DNA of 64,000 nt, taken from Isoetes taiwanensis (taxonomy: Eukaryota; Streptophyta; Lycopodiopsida; Isoetales; Isoetaceae). Under the pieces are notes generated by a model. It was not told where the DNA came from. It did not search any database and was given only the letters and a program-made list of their open reading frames with translations. This document shows positions 1 to 11,090 of the stretch, in pieces (the first letter of the stretch is position 1; the number at the start of each line of letters is the position of its first letter). The translations under genes were made by a program, and so were the position numbers. The stretch covers positions 62,001-126,000 of the forward strand of contig JAJEKV010000418.1 in assembly GCA_021234155.1 (NCBI GenBank), in the 5' to 3' direction.

Positions 1-370
1 ACTACTAGTCACCAAAATGCAGGTTAATTTGGAGATGGTATTCTTTGTCTGTCGGAGCCAATAGTTGCTGTTTCAAATGCGACTGCAAGTGCGAACAATT
101 TCTTCTGCCTTTTGGGTTCTCTCTATCACGTCTTGAATCGCTCCAATTTGATAAGCAGATAAGTCTACTTCTATTTCTTGTTATTTCTGCCATTCTGGAA
201 GTGATGGAGCACTGGAAATGGAGAACTCTAATTGCATTCATCTTTGCCTGTTATATTTGATGCAGCTAGTCCATCTCAATCAGTGTATATCTCATTTCAG
301 TTCATTTATGTATTGCTATTTTTTAAGGCATTCGTTTCTATCCAAACAATACTTATTCGGATCTTATAGC

Positions 371-1213
371 TTTATTTGAGCCATTTAAAGTGCGAATTTG
401 AGAAATATTCTCCTAAGTGCTTTTGTAGAACATTCCTTAAGCTCTCCAATGAATGCTCATGCATAAAAAACAGAGGTTTCGTTTTGGAGTTATGTGCCTT
501 TTATACTCTGCTATGAAACAGGACAACAAGTGCATTTTGGCATTTTTGACATCTTTACAAACAGAATTTGGAAATTTTATGCCTAGGATTATCTTTAGAT
601 TTTCTTGAAGGGTCTTTAACGAATGCTCTTGCTGGAAAATCTGAGTTTTGGTTTGCAAGTTATGCCCAAAAACGGTTCTATCTCATATAGTTCTATGAGG
701 TATTATTAGAAAGTGTTAAGGAAGATCTGAAGAGTATAATAAAAAAGAAGAGCATGGATATGGCAGTGAACACAAATAGCATCATCTATAGAGCTTTATT
801 TGAGCCATTTAAAGTGTGAATTTGAGAAATGTTCTCCTAAGTGCTTAGAACATTCCTTAAGCTCTCCAATGAATGCTCATGCATAAAAAACAGAGGTTTC
901 GTTTTGGAGTTGTGCCTTTTATACTCTGCTGTAAAACTAGGACAGCAAGTTCATTTTGGCATTTTTGACGTCTTTACAAACAGAATTTGGAAATTTTATG
1001 CCTAGGATTACATTTAGATCTTCTTGAAGGGTCTTTAACGAATGCTCTTGCCGGAAAATCCAAGTTTTAGTTTGCAAGTTATGCCCGAAAACGATTCTAT
1101 CTCGTATAGTTCTATGAGGTAATATTAGAAAGTGTTAAGGAAGATCTGAAGAGTATAATAAAAAAGAAGAGCATGGATATGGCAGTGAACACAAATAGCA
1201 TCATCTATAGAGC
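371..1213. repeat. Tandem duplication, two ~420-bp units
   Basis: Two adjacent copies of about 420 bp. Unit 1 begins at the TTTATTTGAGCC at 371 and unit 2 at the same words at 795. The shared end ATCATCTATAGAGC occurs at 781-794 and 1200-1213. Unit 2 differs by a few substitutions and short deletions. No coding potential is evident on either strand; the short minus-strand frame at 437-658 is not kept in the second copy. This is a local segmental duplication. Confidence 0.9.
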
Positions 1214-3250
1214 ATCAAATGATGTGTCATATTGTAAATGCCATTCCTCTTGAGAGGCATGCTTGAAACCCAAGTGAAAATTGCCAAATCGCATTCTCCT
1301 CAATATTTGTGATCACTCATGTACAGCTCTGCAGTATTATTCACCTATATACAGCCACATAATGCGCATATTTATCTATAAGATTTTGTCTAAGATTCGA
1401 GTTTGAATTTAAGCTTTTGTCTTGGAGTTCTTACTTTGCTGCACTCAAAGTGATAAGTTTCCATTCTTCTTGGCACAAACAGCTTAGGATTGTCCACTCG
1501 AAGGATTGACGATTTGATTTCTTGAGTTCCATAAAATGTTGTGCCAAACTATGATATAATATGATCGAGTTGTCGCTTTACTGTACTGGAAGCAATAAAG
1601 TTGTCATCCCAATGGCGGTTCACACTTGATAGCTAGAGGTAGATAATGTTCGTTTTCAACATTCTTCTGCTGAATGCATTACTCATATTGTGGAATGAAG
1701 CTAGCTTTAGACGTTGTCAGGATATTAGTGAGCCATCTATGATGGAACGTTTATGTTTAAAATCTGGTGAATTTGATATTTTAGATTGGTTACAGACTTG
1801 CTTTCGTTTTCAGGTGTTTTATCTCGCATTGCTGGAACTGCCCTTGCAAACTCATGGCAAGTATGGAATGGCAGATTATGCAATTGGCATTCCCAATGAG
1901 TTCTCGTGGACAACCATGACATCAGTGTTGGAAAATAGGCCATTCAAGTACTTCACCAAATGCACGTTGCAAATTTCAGCCAACAATTGAAAGCGTGTAC
2001 GCATGAAACATGAAGTTTACATTCATGTTTGTGTTGTTAAAAGTGAGTTAGCAAGTAATATTGTGAGAACAACTCAATTTAGCATGGCCCTCTAACATGG
2101 TGCGATAATTGTGGAACATTGGGATCTACAAGGAGTCCCAAGAAGATGCATTATTTCTTAGAATGCAATATCCCCTACGTTTAAATACATCTTTGAAGAG
2201 TCCAGCTTGACCATCTTAACAAGAAAGAAAATAAGATGAGAATGCTCACGTTGCACTATGGCTTAATGTGACATCCACAATACACAATCGATCCACAATG
2301 CATATCACCTTGATTAGGCAGCAATTCATACCTATGCAATAGGATGAGAATGGCCATGTGGCATTATGGCTTAATTCGCCATCCACAAAACACTATCGAC
2401 ACCTTGATTATGCAACAATTCATACCCATGCTATAAACTTTAGTATACTCTAATTTGCCAAGTGCATATGCATTCTTTGAAAAACATCTTTAGGAAGACA
2501 CATTTCTCACCTTATATCCCTATTGTTGGCTCCCCGGATGACTTTGGTCACACATCAAATGCTACTATCTAGAATCAGTCTTCCTCAACAAATGCTACTT
2601 TTCCATGCTCAACAAAGACATATTCTCGATCTTCCTTCTTCAACATGTGCTTGCATAGCTCGTCTACCCCCCTTCCCTTCTACAAACTCAATAACAATGT
2701 GTTCTCCCACATTGCTTCAACAAATGGTACTTTCTAGATTTCAACAATAACATGTACGCTCTTCCATGTGTGTGCATGCCTCACCTATGGCTCTACACTT
2801 GACCTATCACCACTCTCGAAGCACAATAATCATCTCGGATCCAAATCGGTTTAACATCACAATACCACCTTTTGTGTCAACTTTGCATTGACCCACTCCC
2901 ACCATGAGTTTCCAACTCCTCATTGATGATTTAAAAGTGGAAGCTCTAGAATAACTTTTTCTTCCAAAATAATATTTGGCGAAAGCCAAGATTGCCACGC
3001 AGCAAAGCCGAACTTACATGGTACCATCTCATGATTGATATGAATGTGTAGAAGGATGTTAACAATTAGGCATTTCTTACGGATGGCTGAAGCTATTGCA
3101 ATACACTTATCAACAAAAGTAGGTGCCTATGTCCTATTTTGGTTAAGATGAGTAGTGCAATCTAAGTTTATAATGATGAGACTAGTTAATGCTTTGTAGT
3201 TTTTGGGTTGCCCCTAGGGGGCAAACCCTTGTTTATAATGGGCTTTTGGC
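1214..3250. other. Stretch without a supported gene
   Basis: AT-rich sequence with no recognisable protein domain. A plus-strand open frame at 1646-1990 (114 codons) has no motif I recognise. A diverged tandem duplication of about 100 bp lies at 2234-2433: each unit has a GATGAGAATG start, an ATGGCTTAAT core and a CAATTCATACC end. Short repeats of the word CAACAAATG follow at 2580-2750. Confidence 0.6.
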
Positions 3251-3287
3251 ATATCCTAGGTATATCTTTGGAATATACCTAGGATAT
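3251..3287. repeat. Perfect 15-bp inverted repeat, 7-base loop
   Basis: The left arm ATATCCTAGGTATAT (3251-3265) and right arm ATATACCTAGGATAT (3273-3287) are exact reverse complements around a seven-base loop. A second small palindrome (CCCCTAGGGG) lies just upstream. It could be a foldback remnant or cruciform-prone site; no function can be assigned. Confidence 0.9.
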
Positions 3288-3415
3288 CTTTGTGGATCGC
3301 TCCAAACCTACTCTTACTGTAAACTCTCGATTCGCCATTGTTCTTTGCTGTTTGGTGGTGTGGGGGCCGAGTTAGCAAGCACCGCCAAGCATTAGAGCGA
3401 GGTCCATAAGCTGGT

Positions 3416-5290
3416 GTGGGAGGCGGTGTTGGAAGAAGGGGAATTGGAAGAATTTATCTCGGACTTGGCTTATCGGTTTGGTGCATGATTTGCACCCATC
3501 AAAAAGACTTGGATTCAGGTAAGCTCCTTCACTCTTTGATGATTCAAAGCGGCATATACGCTCTCTTCTTAGCCAACCATCTCATCCAGATCTTTTAATG
3601 GATTGAAGCGAATAATACATTAAACATGCTTTCAAATCCAGATCGTTATATATTCATGGAATGCAATTATTTATGCTCATGCCAAGCCCAAAGATGGTGA
3701 GAGTTGTTTTTACAGTTGTATCATGAAATGCAAATTGCAGGCATTTCCACAGACAAATTCATGTTTTTGGCTCTCTTGAGAGCTTGCAACAGCTTGCCTA
3801 GCATGTCGTTCATGGGCAAATATTTGGCACTTATCTCCAATATGACCTTGTTGTGGAAAATTCTTTGATTAATATGTATGCCAATGTGGGAACTCAGAAG
3901 AAGCAGAGAGGGCAGTCAACATTTCTAAAAGCCCCAATGTGATATCATGGAATGCAATAATTGCAGGATTTGCTCAGCATGATCAAGACCACCTTGCACT
4001 AAGTTGTTTTACACATCATGGAATGCAATAATTGATAATTGCAGGATTTTCTCGGCATGATCAAGGCCACCTTGCACTAAGTTGTTTTACATATGCAGCT
4101 TAATGGATCCATGAGCAGCCTGAATGGAGATGATATTTCCTATACCCCTGAGGTCAATATGGAAAATACACTTATTGATGTATATGCTGAATGGGGTAGC
4201 TTAAAGAAGGCAATCGGGGTCTTTAATAATTTGCAAAATAAAAAGGATGTAGTGTCTTGGGGAATAATGGTATCAGGATATGTTGAAAATGCTAAGGATA
4301 AATTGGCACTGGAATGTCTTGAGGGGATGCATAAAGAAGGAAAGAGCCCAATAATGTTACATTCATTATGACCTTGAAAGCATGTAACACGGTGGATTCT
4401 GAGAAGGGCAAGTGCATTTATGAACAGGTTAGTGTAGGCACCGGTCAGGCTTAGCAACCTGGAAGTACACTTGTTGACATGTATACTAATTGTGGGCACT
4501 TGCGGGGAGGCATATGGAGTCTTTTTTGATTAAAAACCGTAATGTTGTGTCATGGAACGCATAATGATTGCAGGATATGTTCAACATGAACAAGACCATT
4601 TTGCTTAGAGTCGTCAAAAGATGCAATATGATGGTATAAAGCGACAAAGTAACACACCTAAGTGTCACGAAAGCATGTGGGAGCATTGGTAGCATAGAGA
4701 AGTGCTCTTGCTTTCATGAAGGTATCATTGAGATTGGGCTATAATATGATAATGTTGTGGGGAATCTGTTTGTTGACATGTATGTCAAGTGTAAGAACAC
4801 GGGCGTGGTATATAAAGCTTTTCAAACATTGCCAAATAGAAACCTTATGACTTGGAATGCAATAATTCTTTGGATATGCTCAAAATGGCGAAGGCCTTCT
4901 TGCTTTGGATTGCTTTGAAAGCATGCAAAGGGAAGGCCGCAGATCAAATGAATACACGTTCTCAAGTATTTTAAAAGCAGCGGCAATGTAGCAGCAATAG
5001 ACCTAGGCAGGGGCATCCACAAGACCATCATTAGAAGTGGACTTTGGCCTTATGCTCATGTAGAAGACGCCCTTATTGATATGTATGCCAATTTTGGAGT
5101 TCTGTTAGAGGCATGTAAAGTCTTTGATAGAATGCATAACAAAAATCTAGTGTCATGGAATTCATGGATATGGTCAGCACAAGGAAGCTTGAATGGCAGT
5201 ACAGTGCTTTGAAGATATGTATCTATGTGGTCTTATTCCAAATGGGACAGCATATATGGTAGTATACTTACTGCATTTCTGTATTTGCTC
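3416..5290 (+). pseudogene. Decayed PLS-class pentatricopeptide repeat (PPR) gene
   Basis: Six relics of the plant PPR 'SWNAII' motif recur about every 300 nt, near 3651, 3947, 4255, 4550, 4850 and 5155. That spacing matches one P-L-S triplet of about 100 residues. Other recognisable pieces are 'DLDSGKLLHSLMIQSG' (about 3510-3560), 'AGISTDKFMFLALLRACNSL' (about 3735-3795), 'VSWGIMVSGYVENA' (4249-4290) and 'CFEDMYLCGLIPNG' (about 5206-5250). Intact members of this family bind organellar RNA and guide C-to-U editing or processing in plastids or mitochondria. Here all three frames are needed and several stops intervene, so no protein can be made. No E or DYW C-terminal domain is visible. A micro-duplication at 3947-4092 is listed separately. 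The family assignment is firm; the original start and end are not. Confidence 0.85.
3947..4092 (+). repeat. ~72-bp tandem duplication inside the PPR pseudogene
   Basis: The segment reading ATCATGGAATGCAATAATTG ... CACTAAGTTGTTTTACA occurs twice in succession, from about 3947 and about 4017. There are a few substitutions and an extra TAATTG in the second copy. It duplicates one PPR hairpin half and probably arose after the gene lost function. Confidence 0.8.
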
Positions 5291-6294
5291 AAATGCATTC
5301 CACTTCCCTTTGGTAAAGACGACCCCTATAGTTCACACGCATACAAACCAACAGGCATTACTAATGTGTCAAAAAATCGTTTCCATATTGGCTAAGACCG
5401 CACATTTGCTTGCACTGCCTATAACATGCTTTCAATGTCATTTGAAATCCCTCTTAAAACCTTAACGCGGCATACACCTCATATCAAGTTACTACTTTAT
5501 TAAAACATGAGAATAAAAGAAAATAAAAATAAAAGTCTGAGATGTCTCGTTTGGCGGGCCTAAAAGGTATTGCAACCTTTGAGAATAGCATTTTAAAATG
5601 CAATGGTAATGGATGATTAGAACTAGAAGATGGTCTATTTGGACGGTTCTTTGCTATAACATTTGAAGCGACATAGGAGACTCAACTTCAAAACAGAGTT
5701 AGATTTAGGACTTCATGCGAACCAAGCATTGCTGTTGTATCTTAGCAAACATTCATAAGTTCTAACTTCACCTATGCAAGAACCTAGCAAGCTGCGCCGC
5801 CCGCCGTCAAACTCAAAGTCCATTTGGTAGTGGCGCATGGCAACAATCGAGAATAAAACCTAGACAACCAAAAAATAAAAGTTATACATCGGATAGAAGA
5901 TTGAAACAAGAACATTCCTCATATCAAACCAAAGGCGTGCGGATAGGCTAGACAAGTTCCAAACTACAAGAAAAGATAGTCCTTACTTGAATGTTTGTAT
6001 ATCTTTGCTACTTGAAATACATATTCTTCAATGACATTTCGTTTATACCACATTATACAAAATCGGCGATTGCCTATATCAAAAGTTTGAAAAGGCGGGG
6101 CCGGTTGTTAAAAAAGATTTATTATCCTAGATAGTAGAATGGCCACATAAGATGACATGAAATGAAATGGTTTTGAAAAGCCAAACTTTTACCCTTTGTA
6201 CCCTTTCTATTTGCTTAGCGTGCATTTTTTTACGCCTCTTTTAAATATGTGGCGAGCTATAAAGGTGAGCCAATTCGGTACGATATGCTAGGTG
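5291..6294. other. Stretch without a supported gene
   Basis: This follows the last PPR relic and ends at the target-site duplication of LINE C. I see no coding motif, RNA gene or long repeat. Confidence 0.6.
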
Positions 6295-6312
6295 ATTAAT
6301 TTCTGCATTAGA
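6295..6312 (+). repeat. Target-site duplication of LINE C, left copy
   Basis: GATTAATTTCTGCATTAG, identical over all 18 bases to the right copy after the poly-A tail. Confidence 0.9.
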
Positions 6313-7405
6313 AAAGGGGTAGGAATTAAAATGAGCGTTGGCGCCGGCCTTTGAGCATACGCTCTTGGGAGAACTCCTAGCCCGATGGATGAGGCTTTGC
6401 TAGAAATTTTGTTCTCCGTGGGGGGTGTCCATATCGATGGAATTTCAAGATTCAGTACTAATCATTGAGAATTTGATTAGAGAAGCAGTAGAATCGAATT
6501 CTAGGATAGGTTTCTGTAGATTAGCGTTCACTCTTTCTTTTCCGTGCATCCTTTGTTTTGACAGATCTGGTTCTCTACGAGTGGCAGCCCATAATTCCCA
6601 ACCTTATATCGGTCTTGGGAACAGATATGAGAGGAATTTGTTTATGATGAGCGTTCCATTGGAATTTGGAGCGGAACCAATTTATCGGTTAGTAGACCTT
6701 CTTGACCTCCGACCATCACAACATATCAAGAGACCTAGATGTGGTGGTGTGGAGATTCCTAGTTTCTAACTAGAATAGATCATCTTGGGCCCAATGTGGT
6801 CGATTAGGGCCTGTCAAAAGCAAGGGTCTTTTTAGGATCAATCTATTTGGGATTTTTCCACGAAGACGGTACATGGGTTTTTATGTCACATCTAGGGAAT
6901 TATCTTGGGGGACGCGGAAAGACATCAAGTGCAGCTTTCTTTGATTTTGGAAAATCGGGGTAAGAAAGTCGAGGTTACAGTCGGCCTTCTGGTAACGGTT
7001 ATTCCTTTATCTGTCTGCGGGGGAACGCAATTGAGGCGGAAGTCGAGACCGATGGCTAACACCAAAACAAAGGCTGGTGGCTCAACGAAGCTGGAGTATA
7101 GAGGAGGACGAAGAATGGGCAGATTTTACGGCTTGAGACCGAGGCGGGGATAAGGCTTGGGGTGTGCTTAAGGAAATTTACAGATGCTGGAGATAATCGG
7201 GGATCAACAAAAGGCAGTGGCTTTACTGCATGGGGGTAAATGAAGAGATAGGTATAGTGGCATGCAAGGGAGAAGGGGATTGATAAAAAGATTATATGGA
7301 CGGAAGGGCGAATGATAGGGGCTGGGTTTGGAACACATTCGGTTTTGTGCAAGAAATGGATAATACCCTCTATAAACTCATCCGGTGAAGACGGGGGCCA
7401 CTCTG
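6313..7405 (+). mobile_element. LINE C 5' region (5' UTR or ORF1 leader)
   Basis: This is assigned to LINE C by position between the TSD and the nested insertion. It is GC-richer than the flanks. Open frames at 6425-6769 and 6905-7153 show no recognisable domain. The exact role (UTR or diverged N-terminal part of ORF1) is unknown. Confidence 0.6.
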
Positions 7406-7426
7406 TTTTTTTTTTTTTTTTTTTTT

Positions 7427-8005
7427 GGAATAAAAGCGAGTTTGTATTCATTATAACATGAAATCTGAGATAGGAAAGGAGCTTAAAATCTCCTTTTTAA
7501 CATTAACATAAATAGTCTCCTGTATAGAGATCTCGGGTCCTAATATGTATATCAGCAAAAGATATAATAGCTAGATAGTTCTGAAAGCTTCAAATAGCAA
7601 GCGATGATCTTAATCTTCTCGGGACCAAATACTTACGCCCGGCTTGGATCAGATCTCAAGATCAAACTCCTCTATTTTGTTTCTGCCCAAAATCAAGGCG
7701 ATTCATCAAATCATGTATGGTGAGCATGGTGTTGTTCAAAAGGCTGATAGAAATTGCCTTCCTCGCCTTTTCTTTGCTCTGAAGCAGTTTTTAAAAAATA
7801 GGCTTGAGGGAGTTATCTTTGCCACCCATCCTCTTGTTTTGATGTTCTTCGTAAAGCCTTTGCCCTGACAATATACGTCTTGAGTGAAACTAATGTATCT
7901 CCAATCTCTACCCGACTCATTTCTTCATCTGGATTGAACACCCTGAAGGAGCCTTGAGCTCTCAGTTTGTTGAATTGTGCTGCAATATAACAGAAAAATA
8001 AATAG
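7427..8005 (-). other. LINE AB 3' untranslated region
   Basis: This lies between the ORF2 stop and the poly-A tail of the minus-strand half. It ends, read on the minus strand, with ...TTTTATTCC before the A-tract, a common style of plant LINE 3' end. No coding signal. Confidence 0.6.
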
Positions 8006-9612
8006 TTAGATAAGAGGCCAAGGAGATGTTTTGGATGCCAATGATTCCAGACTATCGTCCCCATCCTGCAAGACTAATTTGAAAAGGTTAAAGAGACCCT
8101 TGAATGCACCAATTTTATCCCACATTCTGTCATATTCTAGACCTCTTTCTCTCCTATGGGCAATTGCAGTCTCAATCAGCTTTGCAATGAATTGTCCTTT
8201 TAACCAATTCAAGTTCGGAGGCATATTCTGCATGGTAACCCTGTTTCTGTGAAGCCAGATGCTCCATAAAGCTATGGATCTAATAGTGGCTGTGAATGGG
8301 TTGTTTTCATCTAGGAAATTTAGAAAGCTGCCACTTGTATTGCCCGGGGTTAAGCTGGTTAAATTCTGCACCCATGTCCAGAAAGGTAACAGCCACGGGC
8401 ACTGGAATATGTGTAATGGATTTTCTTCCTGCCCACAACCTGCACCACATGCTGCATCAATAATAGAATTATATTTTGAGGCTGCAACATTACAAGAGAG
8501 GCTTTGATTAAGGATAAGCCATCTGAAAATAATTATCTTCCTTGCACAATACTGTTTCCAGCCAGATCTAGCCATCCTGATAGCCAATTCTTCCTCACAT
8601 TGCCATTTATCAGAAATTTTCAGATTGGAGCTTTTAAGTAGCAAAGGGTATATTCTTGTAACCTTATAGCCTTCTTTACCTTTTACTGTCCATTTGGTTT
8701 GGAGCTCCCTTAGATCAGTTATCTCTTCTACTTTCTCCATAACTTTCCTGAAAATCTTCTTATCTGTCCCACTGTTGCCCAATGTTGTGCAGATTTCCTC
8801 CCAAGTTTTCCACCTATTATCAATCCTTAGATCCTCTAAAGTATGCACCCCTGCCAGGACCCATTTCTTATATCTCTGAGGATGCTTAAGAGCCAGACAG
8901 CCGTCTCGAGTGTTGGTGAAGCCCATATGCCAGAAAAAGTGAAGATCTGGACATTGCATATTGTTCTCGCTTTCTCTGAAAACCAGAGAGACCTGACTCC
9001 ATGCATTGAAGATTCTTCTCATCACCTGTGAGGTGTTTGGGGCCATTTGAAATTGGATGAATGCTGATTCAGGAAGCTGATGGGGTATATTTTTACCCGC
9101 TGGTAGCGACTGTTCAAGCCAGTATCTTATGAAAACCATAGCAGGTGATTTAGACCCATTAATTGCCCTCCAGACTAACTTAGCTGCTAGAGCTTGAGCC
9201 TGTTGAAAGAGGTCTTTGCAACCTAGTCCTCCCTCCTTCTTGGATCTGACCAGATTATGCCAGGCCACCTTATGATGTTTGTTCCAGATAAAATTTCGAA
9301 CTGCTGTTTCAATTTCCTTGTATGAGCCCTTATCAGCAATTATTGCAGACGAGAAGTAGACATGAGTGGCCATGATGACAGAGTTTGCTATTTCAATTCT
9401 GCCAGCCAAAGAAAGGGTAGAAGGATATTGGGTTAGTTTCCTTTTAATCCTGTTTACAATGCCTGCCCAAAGCCCGTGCATATTCATATCAGCTGCAAGA
9501 GGGAGTCCCAAAAGCTTGGTAGCAGTTCCTTTGGCCAAACATTGTATACCTTCAATGATCTTATCATCTGTGTCCCTGGAGGAAATCAACAACGATGGAA
9601 AGAAAGAACTCA
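8006..9612 (-). pseudogene. LINE AB ORF2, C-terminal part (RT thumb to zf-RVT)
   Basis: An open frame of about 530 codons without its own start: the first residues continue a reverse transcriptase whose N-terminal part lies inverted at 11087-13295. Near the N terminus is 'TKLLGLPLA', the post-catalytic RT block (compare KYLGVPL). Then come 'LSLAGRIEIANSVI', 'FIWNKHHKVAWHNLVRSKKE', and a zf-RVT-like zinc region (C-x3-C-x6-H-x3-C in 'CGAGCGQEENPLHIFQC'), followed by 'ALWSIWLHRNR'. In plant LINEs this part follows the polymerase and helps bind RNA or the target. It is cut off from its catalytic core by the inversion, so it cannot work alone. Confidence 0.85.
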
Positions 9613-11090
9613 GGGTAAAAAAACATTACGAATCATGTTTTACATTAAGGATAGGCTTGGTTTTTTCGGATCCAAGGCCCTTATAGGATGTGTGAGGCAT
9701 GAAGGGGTTAGACTTGCACAAATGAAGATGGAGTTGGAGAATATGAACAGGGAAATCAGAATCAACAAGATTTACTGGCTTGAATTTCCATATTTTATGG
9801 TTGAATGTGCAAGTGAAAAAACTGCAAATCTCCTTCTCAGACAAGGGACAATAGCCAAGGCAAACACTCAGTTCTTCTTTCAGAAATGGAGCCCTGTTTT
9901 TGATTCACAGAATCCGCCCAAGCTGCATCACCGGCTTGGACTTGCGTGGGGGTTGAACCCAGTTTATTGGAATGAAGAAATCTTTAAAAACCTTTTTAAA
10001 GATGTTGGGGAATACATTGGAGTTGAGAATGTACCTGAAAAAGCCCCACAGATGCGGGTTGATTGGACCTACATAAAAAGAAATTCCAAGGCTGCATCAA
10101 TTCACATTGGATTTCTTTGGGACAAGCAAACAGCTCAAAGTACAATGGTCAGGGCTTCCAATACCATGTAGCATCTGTGGGTTAAGGCTGCATGGGGGGG
10201 GAGTCTGCATGGGTACAGATAGACCCAAACAGATAACTTCTGCAGCAATAAAGGAGCCCATTGGAGGAGAATGGATTACTCCAAGTCTGAAGATGAAAGA
10301 TAAAAAAATAAAGAGCAACATCAATGGAAGTGTAAAAAGGAAAAGGAAGCAGCAAAAGAAACGGGAATTGGAGATGGACAAAAAAAAGGAAAATAAAGAA
10401 TGGGTCAAAAGAGTTTATGGAGAGGTGAGAAAAGAAGTATCTCAGGAAGTGAGGGTTCTCAATAAACCTCCACTGCAGAAAATGAAGAAACCAATAGAGG
10501 AGAAATCTACACATCCAAAGGCTGCTGAGACCCCTGCTCAGTTACTCAGGAAAAAGAATGTGATCATTGTGGAACCCCTAGAACCGGTCCCAGTTTCGGA
10601 TTCTGACACTGATGAAGATCTGCCCAGCAGTGGCATGTATGTAGGCGAGTGTTCGAAGTTTTTTGAAGTATCACCTCTGCTTGGTCAGAAGCTATTCCAT
10701 CCACAGAAGGTTGATGATAAGGATCCAGATGCTGTGCTAGAAACTCAAGGGGTTTCAGATCCAGTGAAACTGAGGCGAGAAATTCAGCAAGGTTCAAATC
10801 CAGAGGATTCAAGGACTGAAGACCCCATATTACAGTCCACTCCAACTCGGAGTGAGACACACAATGATCAGCCCTCAACATTGGGGCTGAACGAAAAAGA
10901 AGTGAAAGAACACCCAACTCAGATTCTGCCTACTCCAGGCAAAGAGTTGGGTTTTTTTTCCCCATCACAGGAGTTCACTGAAACCTTTTATACTCCAGCA
11001 CCAGGTACGGGCACAAAACTGAAGAACAGAAGACAATTCAACTTCTTTGAAGACGGTCCGGCCAATCATACTCGAACAAGATCCCAATGA
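9613..11090 (+). pseudogene. LINE AB ORF1 (DUF4283-like domain plus zinc knuckle)
   Basis: This RNA-binding ORF1 of the LINE is read in two frames. The first part (about 9620-10150) has the DUF4283-like block with 'YWLEFPYFMVECAS' and 'FFFQKWSPVFD', collinear with 'FYIMKWSPEFIPG' in LINE C ORF1. A shift to the frame 10107-11090 is needed near 10150. There a CX2CX4HX4C zinc knuckle follows ('PCSICGLRLHGGGVC'), then a long lysine/glutamate-rich tail ending 'NHTRTRSQ'. The N terminus is probably missing at the inversion junction. The stop TGA (11088-11090) overlaps the ORF2 start as ATGA. Confidence 0.75.

Noticed and set aside
1646-1990. 114-codon open frame as a gene
   Set aside because: No recognisable motif, and a frame of this length is expected by chance in AT-rich DNA.
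6313-7405. Insertion of organellar DNA, because of its higher GC content
   Set aside because: No plastid or mitochondrial gene is recognisable, and the position between the LINE TSD and LINE body explains it.
8031-9686. Plus-strand frames opposite the LINE AB ORF2 fragment
   Set aside because: They are shadows of the clear minus-strand RT / zf-RVT frame.
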